DNA from: Actinomycetota bacterium
Lineage (GTDB): Bacteria; Actinomycetota; Acidimicrobiia; Acidimicrobiales; Poriferisodalaceae
Direction: 5' to 3'
Assembly: GCA_014238065.1 (NCBI GenBank)
Contig: JABABU010000020.1
Coordinates: forward strand, 1 to 64,000
DNA length: 64,000 nucleotides
The notes under the pieces are model-generated. The model had not been told where the DNA came from, made no database searches, and saw only the letters and a program-made list of their open reading frames with translations. The translations under genes were made by a program, and so were the position numbers. Numbering within the stretch: position 1 is the first letter of the stretch; each line of letters opens with the position of its first letter. Shown one piece after another: positions 57,136 through 64,000 of the stretch.

Positions 57136-58142
57136 GAAACAGCCCTCAACGCGTCGCGCAGTATGTCTTCGTCGATTCCAGTGACCGGCTCGACGCCGTT
57201 TGGGCCATCGAGAACAAACGTCACGCCGTCGAGCGCCTTCTTGTCCCGAGTGAACAGCGACAACAGTTCGTCATGATCCGAGCCGTCGGGTAGGCGATGA
57301 CTCAGATCGTAGGAGCCAACGACGTGCCGATGCTCCTGAACTCTCGCAGCATCGACGCGGCCGAGGCGCCGAGCAACTTCGGCCGCGTAGACCAGACCGA
57401 TGGCAACCGCCTCGCCATGACGAACATCGAACTGGCCGGCAATCTCGATGGCGTGACCGAGGGTATGGCCGTAGTTCAAGATGGCCCGGCGGCCACCCTC
57501 TCGTTCGTCGCTGCCGACCACATCGGCCTTGATCTGAACACACCTGGCTACCCGCTCTGCGATCGGGAGACCTTCGAGGTCTGATCCGCCGAGAAAGTGG
57601 TACTTCGCCATCTCGCCGAGACCGCTCTTGTACTCGCGAGGCGGCAGCGACGACAACACGGACGTGTCGCAGATGACGCCCGCTGGCTGCCAGTAGGCTC
57701 CGACGAGGTTCTTCCCTTCGGGGAGGTTCACGCCGGTCTTGCCGCCAACGGAGGCGTCGATCTGACCGAGCAATGTCGTCGACACGTGAATCACGTCGAC
57801 GCCGCGGTGATAGACAGCGGCCGCGAACCCGGCGACGTCAGTGACGAGCCCCCCGCCGACGCCGATGATCACATCGTTGCGCGTTAATCCCCACTGCGCG
57901 AAGCGGCGACACAGATCTTCGATGGTCGACATCGCCTTGGCGGTCTCGCCATCGCCGATCTCGAAGATGCGGTGCTCGACACCAGGGTCGACGGCGAGTC
58001 CGATGCCCGCCTGAGTGACGATGGCGGCACGCTTCGCCCGTTCTGGAACGAGCTGTGGCAGCGACTCGGCCGCGCCGTCACCGACGATCACTCTGTAGGA
58101 GCGATCGTCGAGGGGGACCTCGACTTCGATGAGTGGACTCAC
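57132..58142 (-). CDS. aroB: 3-dehydroquinate synthase
   Basis: This 336-aa shikimate-pathway enzyme has GVGGGLVTDVAGFAAAVYHR, TLLGQIDASVGGKTGVNLP with NAD/metal residues, and NYGHTLGHAIE. The frame extends to 58946 over the pilus gene and is rejected; GTG 58142 starts at the conserved region. aroC and aroK are not in the window. Confidence 0.96.
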   Translation of the reverse strand: MSPLIEVEVPLDDRSYRVIVGDGAAESLPQLVPERAKRAAIVTQAGIGLAVDPGVEHRIFEIGDGETAKAMSTIEDLCRRFAQWGLTRNDVIIGVGGGLVTDVAGFAAAVYHRGVDVIHVSTTLLGQIDASVGGKTGVNLPEGKNLVGAYWQPAGVICDTSVLSSLPPREYKSGLGEMAKYHFLGGSDLEGLPIAERVARCVQIKADVVGSDEREGGRRAILNYGHTLGHAIEIAGQFDVRHGEAVAIGLVYAAEVARRLGRVDAARVQEHRHVVGSYDLSHRLPDGSDHDELLSLFTRDKKALDGVTFVLDGPNGVEPVTGIDEDILRDALRAVS

Positions 58143-58198
58143 CCCTTCAACGATACGACGTCGACCGCGGCGACCCCCTCCACTTCCGGAGGAGGTGC

Positions 58199-58834
58199 CT
58201 ACTTGAGTGTCTCTTGGCCTTCGCAGAGGTCGAACCGGGTGTCGCCGAACAGGAACACGCCGCAGCCAGTTGTCAGGTCGAGCGAGACGACTTGGTAACT
58301 GCCTTCGAACACATCTCCTACGGTGACCCGGTAGACGGTGCTGCCAACACGGACGGTCGCGGTGAGCTCGCCGTCTTCGTCGAAGACCTCGATGAGCGCG
58401 ACTGGCTGATTCCTGACCGGCTGGACTTCGATTGGTTGTGTCGTCGTTGTCTGGCCAGGGACCGTGGTCGTTGTCGCACCATCGGGTTCCGTACCCACAG
58501 TTGTCGTCGGCGCAGTCGCTGGCCGAAGCGTTGGCTTCTCGAAGGGATTCTTGCCACCGAACACTTCGAAAGTTTCCACGGCCTGAGAGAGGCTGGCAGC
58601 GTCTCCGGTGCGGTTCGATGCGGCTGCCACGACGATCGAGGGTGTCGCCGTCGGCTCTAGAGGGGCGTCGGCCGCAGCCTCTCCCAGAAGTGCTGGCGCA
58701 ACAGCGACGCTGAGAAATGAGATCAGTGACAGTCCCGCGAGCATGCGGACTGCGGTGCGGAGACGCTGAGGGCGCTGATCGGGGATCATCGGTCCTGGCA
58801 TCGAACTCGAGAAAGCAGGATCGGCGTACGTCAT
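58199..58834 (-). CDS. PilP-like pilus assembly protein (hypothetical)
   Basis: This 211-aa protein has one membrane segment (about residues 30-50), a Thr/Pro/Gln linker (about 105-145) and a C-terminal beta domain (RVTVGDVFEGSYQVVSLDL). FEVFGGKNPFEKP recalls the conserved PilP N-terminus. It overlaps the pilO stop (ATGA) and so probably completes the PilM-N-O-P alignment complex. The PilP name rests on position and weak similarity. Confidence 0.6.
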   Translation of the reverse strand: MTYADPAFSSSMPGPMIPDQRPQRLRTAVRMLAGLSLISFLSVAVAPALLGEAAADAPLEPTATPSIVVAAASNRTGDAASLSQAVETFEVFGGKNPFEKPTLRPATAPTTTVGTEPDGATTTTVPGQTTTTQPIEVQPVRNQPVALIEVFDEDGELTATVRVGSTVYRVTVGDVFEGSYQVVSLDLTTGCGVFLFGDTRFDLCEGQETLK

Positions 58835-59406
58835 ACTGCACCCGCTTCTGGGTCGAGAGTCGCAACGAACAGGTCCCCGGAGATCGTGACCGACAGGTTG
58901 GGCGGACCGAGCAGCTCGGCTTCCTCCGAGAACTGGTTGGCGACAACGGTGAGGTTCTTGATCACCATCACTCGGTGCATGGATTGCAGCCGGTTGATGA
59001 AGTCGAGCATCTGGAAGTAGCCGCCTGTACCAGTCAGCTGAACGCTGACAGTCGAGAGACCCGGCGTGAGCGTTGGGGTGGGTGGGCTCGCGGACACGGT
59101 GAGGAAGTCGAGACCACTGTCGGCCTCGGCCTCGGATGCTGCGAGGAGGAAGTCGGACATCGCGGCCCGGTCGGGCACCGCTGCTGACAGTGTCTGCAGA
59201 CGGCTCTGCATCTGCGGAAGTTCTTTCTGGATGGCGAGTAGGCGGTCGCGATGCACCTCGAGCTGTGTCGTCTGACCCTTGGCGTTCCTGAACCGTGTTT
59301 CGGCAGCGGTGACGGCATCACCGGCCGGACCCCAGAGAACGAACCACCAACCCGCGAGCACCACAACAGCGATGCCGCCGGCTACGGCGATGAGTTTCTT
59401 GTTCAC
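58831..59406 (-). CDS. pilO: type IV pilus alignment protein PilO
   Basis: This 191-aa protein has one N-terminal membrane helix (about 5-25), a coiled coil (about 35-80) and a periplasmic ferredoxin-like domain (QLTGTGGYFQMLDFINRLQ), as in PilO. Its start overlaps the pilM-pilN stop. Confidence 0.88.
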   Translation of the reverse strand: MNKKLIAVAGGIAVVVLAGWWFVLWGPAGDAVTAAETRFRNAKGQTTQLEVHRDRLLAIQKELPQMQSRLQTLSAAVPDRAAMSDFLLAASEAEADSGLDFLTVSASPPTPTLTPGLSTVSVQLTGTGGYFQMLDFINRLQSMHRVMVIKNLTVVANQFSEEAELLGPPNLSVTISGDLFVATLDPEAGAV

Positions 59407-61151
59407 TCGTCGCTCCCAGTGGCTTCATCTTCGGCTTCGGTCGACCCGTCGTTCACGTCGTGACCCGAAATAGCGAGATAGCGCTCGATGCGACCAGACG
59501 CAGCGCGCAGGGTCAATTCGCCTGAAGAGCTGAATGTCACCTCAGACAGCTCGCCGAACTCGCCTTTGGCCTTGCGAACCGATGACGGCAACCAGAGACC
59601 GCTGACCGACTCCAGCGCATCCAGTCGAAGGAGCCATCGGGCAGAGCTGGTGTGATCCGAGCCGTGACCGGTGACCGTGAACCGCCCTGGAGAGCCGTCT
59701 TGAGGTGCAATGCCGACGAACGATTGGAGCCAGATGTCGTCTGGCATCACGGTAGCGACCTCTTGGATCACCTTGCTCCACGAGATGTCGGTGCCGAGCG
59801 CGGATTGCACGAGTTGTTGGCGACCATCGACGACACGTTCGAATTCCGCGACCGGTCCGAGTTCGGCCACATCGCTTTGCAACTTCGCCAAGCGTGTTTC
59901 TTCTTGGTCGGCGCGCATCCGAGCCTCGTCGGCGCTGCCAGCCTTGCCCTGCCAGACGTAGAAGAGTCCTCCCATGAACAGGATGAGACCTGCTGCGACC
60001 GTCGCGAATTGCTTCTGCTGCTCCCGTCGCTCGCCAACCTCTGGCGGCATGAGCGAGAGGCGGCGCGCACCCTTTTCGACAGGGCGACCGGCGAGCCCGA
60101 ACCCGAGTGCAACTGCTGCGAGGTCCTCGGCATCACGGAGCTGATGATCGTTGAGGCCGAGACGTCCGAGCTCGAACCTCGAGAAAGGAAGTCCAACGCT
60201 GACGGGAGCGTCGAGCGCCTCCGAGAGACGTTCGGCGATACCAGGCACCCTGCGTCCCCCACCGGTGAGGATGATGCGCTTGACACCGGCGTTGCCGACC
60301 TGATTGGTGTGGAAGTCGAGGCTTCCTATGATCTCGTCGACGAACAGAGCAGTACGGCGCTTCACAGCGACGCGAGCCTTGTCGACCACATCACCGTCTT
60401 CGACGCCGACCGTGACCTGGCGCTTGATGCCCTCAGCCTCGTCTGCGGTGATGTCGAGCTCCTCCGCGATCGCCTGAGTGATGTCGTGGGAGCCGAGCAT
60501 GATCGTTCTGATGAACTTCGGGATGCCGTACTCGTGCACGATCATCGTCGTGACGCCTGAGCCGACCGACACGATCGCTTCGGCACCTACATCTTCACCG
60601 TCGATGTCGCCGAACCCGGAGGCGTCGGCCAGGGCCCTTAACAGAGCAAACGGAACCAGGTCGACGATGGACGCTGTCAGGCCGGCTTCGTCGAGAGCGA
60701 CGAGCAGCCTCGAGACCATGTCGCGCTGCGCCGCGACGATGAGGACCTTCAGCATCTCGGTGCCGCCGTTGCCCATGTAACGCTCGAGCACCTGGTAGTC
60801 GAGGATCGCTTCCTCGAGAGGAATGGGTATGAGTTCCTGAGCCTGGAATTCGACCGCTGACCGTAGATCTTTCTCCGGCATGGCAGGCATGTCAGCGGGG
60901 CGAACAATGACGCGCTGGTTGCCAACTCCGACGACGACCTTCTTCGAGCTGAAGCCAGCTTCTCGCCAGAGGCGCTTGAGTGCCGCTGACACTTCGAGAA
61001 CGTCGACGACTTCTCCGCAGGTCACAGCACCGGGCCGCAGAGCAATCTGTCCGAATTTCATCACCGTCACGGCACCGTTCTTGCCGAGCTTGAGCTCGGC
61101 TGCGGTGATGGCGTGGCTTCCGACGTCGAGTCCGATGACGCGCTGGCTCAT
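59403..61151 (-). CDS. PilM-PilN fusion protein
   Basis: This 582-aa protein joins an actin-like PilM (about 1-355: GLDVGSHAITAAELK, PADMPAMPEKDL, IILTGGGRRVPGIAERL) to PilN. The PilN part starts ARRLSLMPPEVGERREQQ, followed by a membrane helix (about 385-405) and a coiled coil. In most bacteria PilM and PilN are separate, joined only by the PilN N-terminal peptide binding PilM. ATG 61151 is used. Confidence 0.92.
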   Translation of the reverse strand: MSQRVIGLDVGSHAITAAELKLGKNGAVTVMKFGQIALRPGAVTCGEVVDVLEVSAALKRLWREAGFSSKKVVVGVGNQRVIVRPADMPAMPEKDLRSAVEFQAQELIPIPLEEAILDYQVLERYMGNGGTEMLKVLIVAAQRDMVSRLLVALDEAGLTASIVDLVPFALLRALADASGFGDIDGEDVGAEAIVSVGSGVTTMIVHEYGIPKFIRTIMLGSHDITQAIAEELDITADEAEGIKRQVTVGVEDGDVVDKARVAVKRRTALFVDEIIGSLDFHTNQVGNAGVKRIILTGGGRRVPGIAERLSEALDAPVSVGLPFSRFELGRLGLNDHQLRDAEDLAAVALGFGLAGRPVEKGARRLSLMPPEVGERREQQKQFATVAAGLILFMGGLFYVWQGKAGSADEARMRADQEETRLAKLQSDVAELGPVAEFERVVDGRQQLVQSALGTDISWSKVIQEVATVMPDDIWLQSFVGIAPQDGSPGRFTVTGHGSDHTSSARWLLRLDALESVSGLWLPSSVRKAKGEFGELSEVTFSSSGELTLRAASGRIERYLAISGHDVNDGSTEAEDEATGSDE

Positions 61152-61324
61152 GACTCGGACTTCATTGTGAGGAATCCTGTCCGGGCGCGTTTCCCGATCT
61201 GCCGATGTTCCACATGCACCTGGTCGTCTGCCAGTCATCTGCGTTAAGCAGCCCCCCGACAGTGAGCGTCCTATTTCTGCAGCCCCTTGGACGCCGCTGG
61301 TGTCGTTGGGTCATCAAAATGACC

Positions 61325-62092
61325 TCAGATGCCGAGGTACGCGTCGATGATCGCCTGCCCCGCAAGGAGCGAAGCGGTGGCCCCAAGGGCCAGGAAGGGA
61401 CCAAACGGCAGCTTCGACTTGGGGCCTCTTCGCCCGAGCACCATCAGGGCAACTCCTGAAACGGCTCCGAGCAGGAAACCGATGAAGATGCCGACTGCGA
61501 CGTGGCCGAGCGACTGGTAGCCGAGATACATGCCGAGATAGGCCGAGAGCCGAACATCGCCGTATCCCATGCCGCCTGGGGCGACGAACCAGATGGCGAA
61601 CAGCACACCGAAGCCGAGGACTGCACCTGCGCCGGCCCAGATCAGGTCTCCGGGGTTACCGTCGAGCAGTGAACCGCCGATGAGCAGTGCAGCCCCTGCA
61701 TATCCAGCTGGGTACAGCAGTTTGTTCGGAATGGTGCGGGTGTCGATGTCGATCCCGCTGAGGACAACGAGCACGGCCACGAACATGAGGTAGCTCACGA
61801 GGACCCATTGGTCTCCGATGCTCAGTGACACAGCGACGAAGCCGACCGCGGTGATCAACTCGACGATCGGGTAGCGAACCGAGATCGGTTCGGAACATGC
61901 TCGACACCTCCCGCGGAGCATCATCCAGCTGAGCACCGGCACATTGTCATGCCATGGGAGCCTCGACCCGCATTGGGGACATCTCGACTGCGGCTTGGCC
62001 ACCGACTGTCCGAGCGGGACACGGTGGATGACGACGTTCAGGAATGAGCCGAAAACGAGCCCGTAGAGACCGGAGATGATGGGAACAAGCAC
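61325..62092 (-). CDS. pilD: prepilin peptidase
   Basis: This 255-aa membrane aspartic protease processes and methylates prepilins. The N-terminal Zn motif is CPQCG with CRACS. Catalytic Asp residues are in GIDIDTRTIPN and GMGYGDVRL. About seven membrane helices follow. The hairpin GGTCAT/ATGACC at 61309-61324 directly follows its stop. Confidence 0.95.
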   Translation of the reverse strand: MLVPIISGLYGLVFGSFLNVVIHRVPLGQSVAKPQSRCPQCGSRLPWHDNVPVLSWMMLRGRCRACSEPISVRYPIVELITAVGFVAVSLSIGDQWVLVSYLMFVAVLVVLSGIDIDTRTIPNKLLYPAGYAGAALLIGGSLLDGNPGDLIWAGAGAVLGFGVLFAIWFVAPGGMGYGDVRLSAYLGMYLGYQSLGHVAVGIFIGFLLGAVSGVALMVLGRRGPKSKLPFGPFLALGATASLLAGQAIIDAYLGI

Positions 62093-62147
62093 ATGGGTTG
62101 TAGTCGACCGCGACGATCACCGCCTTCGCGTTCTGACCATGACAGTG

Positions 62148-62186
62148 AAAAAGGCAGAGGACCCGCTCCTTTCGGAGCGGATCCTC
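62148..62186 (-). terminator. pilA intrinsic terminator
   Basis: A 13-pair stem (GAGGATCCGCTCC with GGAGCGGGTCCTC, one G-T pair), GAAA loop, and a TTTTT run nine-plus bases on forms a strong minus-strand terminator 116 bp after the pilA stop. The 115 bases between pilA and it (62187-62301) are purine-rich and structured. Confidence 0.85.
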
Positions 62187-62301
62187 ACGCAGGTCTTCTG
62201 TTTGCAGCTCTGGCAGCTTCCCGCCAGGGACCAGCCACTCGATCAGCTTCTCTGCGGCTCTTCCTTTCGGTCGGACCTCGAGGCAGCTGAAGGAGCCAGA
62301 T

Positions 62302-62802
62302 CTACCAAGCAGTACCGAAGGTCAGCCCGGCAGTATTGTCTGCCTGACATGCGCCCGCGACGCCCTGCGCACGCACCGCGAAGGTGGTACCGAGAGTTCC
62401 GACGGTGTCACCGATGTTGTCCTGGATGTAGAAGCAGTCACCGGAGTCAGACAAGGCGGCCAACGTCACGATGAGGTTTGACTCGGTGACGTTGTTGCTG
62501 ACGGAGTTGGCGGCCGTTGAGGGGGCGTCACCGTCGACGAAAGTGATCGCCGGCTCGACGCTGACGAGTGCAGCGGTATCGACACCGGAGTAGTCACCGT
62601 CGTCCGCGTAGAGCACCTTGGAGGCTGTCAACGAGTTACGAAGGTTCGACTGCACGGCCCTGTCCTGGGCACGCTCACGCGCTCCGAGGAACGTGGGAAC
62701 CGCAATGGCGATGAGGATGGCGATGATGAGCACGACGACCATCAGTTCGATGAGCGTGAAGCCTTCATCGTTCTCGTTCCGCTCCTGCAGCTTGCTGAGC
62801 AT
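62302..62802 (-). CDS. pilA: type IV pilin
   Basis: This 166-aa prepilin has the leader ending NDEG and the mature start FTLIELMVVVLIIAILIAIA, with Glu 5, ideal for PilD. The C-terminal head has one Cys pair (DCFYIQD and GACQADN). AGGAGACATCC precedes the ATG. The 268 bp upstream hold no recognised riboswitch. Confidence 0.95.
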   Translation of the reverse strand: MLSKLQERNENDEGFTLIELMVVVLIIAILIAIAVPTFLGARERAQDRAVQSNLRNSLTASKVLYADDGDYSGVDTAALVSVEPAITFVDGDAPSTAANSVSNNVTESNLIVTLAALSDSGDCFYIQDNIGDTVGTLGTTFAVRAQGVAGACQADNTAGLTFGTAW

Positions 62803-63070
62803 GGATGTCTCCTGAATGTGTCAATGATGTGTATGCGATGGTTTCGCCCACACATCACCATCGGTGAGTTCCATACCGAGTTTGAGAAGAACTACCTGAG
62901 AATTCACAGATGAACCCGAAGTCACCCGAGATCCCTGCGAGCTCATGAGACGAGCGCAACCTCTCTGGGGCAGGGGGACGAGAGTTGGCGGCGAAGTGTC
63001 GTGCGTCGCGAGCGCCACCCAGTGAGCACCGGGGAGTCTGAGGCACGCCGGTGTCGGCGTTCTGCGCGAC

Positions 63071-64000
63071 TTATTCGATCAGGTTCACGATGTTGAACAT
63101 CGGCATGTAGAGAGCGACGACCATGCCGCCGACGGTGAGACCGAGGACGACGATGAGCATGGGCTCGAGGAGCGATGTGAGCGCGTCGACGGTGGCTTCG
63201 ACTTCCCTTTCGTAGAAGTGACCGACTCGTTCCAGCATGGTGTCGACGGCGCCGGTTTCTTCGCCCACCGCGATCATCTGGGAGACCATCGGGGGGAAGA
63301 TGTTGTGGTCCAGCATTGGAGCGGCGAGCGATTCGCCTTGCTCGACCCGCGACTGAACGTCCAGCACCGCGTGCTCCATGACACTGTTGCCGACCGTTTC
63401 CGATGTGATTTCGAGCGCTTCGAGAATGGGGACACCCGCCCGGAGCAGTGATTCCATCGTTCTGGCGAAGCGTGTGATGGCGGTCTTGTGCACGAGGCCA
63501 CCGAAGACAGGCAATTTGAGCTGGATCCTGTCGAAGGCGGCTCTGCCTTTGTCTGTGGCAATCCATCGTCTGATCGCGAACGCGCTGATGCCGATCAGGA
63601 TCAGCAGCGGAAGCACGAACTTGGTGACCAGGGTCGACGCGCCGAGAAGAATCCGTGTCGGCAGCGGGAGTGTTCCGCCGAGTTCGAAGTACATGTTCTC
63701 GAACATCGGGACCACGAACACGAGCATGCCGACGAGGATCAGGAGCACGAGAACCATTACGGAGACGGGATAGGTCATCGCCGACTTCACTCTGGCGCGG
63801 AGTTCCACCTGCTTTTCGATGGTGTCCGCTAGTTGCATCAGCACCATGTCGAGCACACCGCCGGTCTCACCGGCTCGCACCATCGCGACATAGAGACGGT
63901 CGAATATCTTTGGGTGTTTGGCGATGGCATCGGAGAGCGATGAGCCCTTCTCGACGTCGTCTGAGACCTGGCTGACGATCTCGGCAAGTTTCTTGTTCTC
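63071..64000 (-). CDS. pilC: type IV pilus inner-membrane platform protein PilC (partial)
   Basis: This GspF/PilC protein continues beyond the right edge; the visible 309 codons include the end of the first T2SSF repeat (KGSSLSDAIAKHPKIFDRLY, then MVRAGETGGVLD), a membrane segment, and the whole second repeat (MIAVGEETGAVDTMLERV). The stop is at 63071. It lies upstream of pilA. Confidence 0.93.
   Translation of the reverse strand, partial: ENKKLAEIVSQVSDDVEKGSSLSDAIAKHPKIFDRLYVAMVRAGETGGVLDMVLMQLADTIEKQVELRARVKSAMTYPVSVMVLVLLILVGMLVFVVPMFENMYFELGGTLPLPTRILLGASTLVTKFVLPLLILIGISAFAIRRWIATDKGRAAFDRIQLKLPVFGGLVHKTAITRFARTMESLLRAGVPILEALEITSETVGNSVMEHAVLDVQSRVEQGESLAAPMLDHNIFPPMVSQMIAVGEETGAVDTMLERVGHFYEREVEATVDALTSLLEPMLIVVLGLTVGGMVVALYMPMFNIVNLIE

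Noticed and set aside
58143-58946. 268-codon N-terminal extension of aroB
   Set aside because: It overlaps the PilP-like gene on the same strand in another frame, and no AroB has such a domain.
62803-63070. c-di-GMP riboswitch before pilA
   Set aside because: The conserved GEMM core sequences are absent on the minus strand.

Overview
The window is a G+C-rich (about 60 percent by eye) bacterial chromosome segment that is almost entirely housekeeping. The organism is most likely an actinobacterium of the Acidimicrobiia type. The supporting signs are an actinobacterial-type integration host factor (mIHF) beside gmk and rpoZ, a PriA without a Walker A motif, a pyr cluster flanked by nusB, efp and aroB, DUF6457 and DUF6356 small proteins, and a Gram-positive-style PASTA penicillin-binding protein beside a PilM/N/O/A/C/D type IV pilus cluster. 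The class-level call is inference from gene content and the visible 16S end, not from a tree. No tRNA, IS element, prophage or CRISPR array was seen.

Left end (1-9600): the 5' end of a 16S rRNA gene leaves the window on the minus strand. It is preceded by a leader with a boxA and hairpins and by a clear promoter 385 bases upstream. tyrS follows, then a PASTA class A PBP, small membrane proteins, a NUDIX hydrolase, an acyl-CoA-dehydrogenase-like flavoprotein, a 3-methyladenine glycosylase and a thioesterase. From 8219 to 15461 a minus-strand operon reads argC-argB-argD-argF-argR-argG-argH, with start/stop overlaps at four junctions and an ArgR box in front of argC. It lacks argJ.

Middle (15.6-35 kb): a plus-strand trio holds an MBL-Rieske protein, an OafA-type acyltransferase with an SGNH domain, and GlpD. 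Then come pheS-pheT, an acyl-CoA ligase, infC-rpmI-rplT with an rRNA/tRNA 2'-O-methyltransferase, hisG, ribD-ribA, moaB-like, and an Lrp regulator. The infC leader has a textbook terminator hairpin directly before the Shine-Dalgarno sequence.

Right part (35-64 kb), almost all minus strand: omega-amidase and glutamine-transaminase-like genes, rsmB-fmt-def-priA-metK-coaBC-rpoZ-gmk-mihF, a cupin gene remnant, pyrR-pyrB-pyrC-carA-carB-pyrD-pyrF, then efp-nusB, pepP, aroB, and a type IV pilus cluster (pilC, pilA, pilD, a pilM-pilN fusion, pilO, a PilP-like protein). The pyrR leader is the most interesting regulatory element. A PyrR-type RNA-binding loop lies just before the ribosome binding site, and a perfect intrinsic terminator lies inside the first codons of pyrR. 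Together the genes cover arginine and pyrimidine synthesis joined through carbamoyl phosphate, translation start-up and quality functions, cofactor synthesis (riboflavin, CoA, SAM) and pilus assembly.
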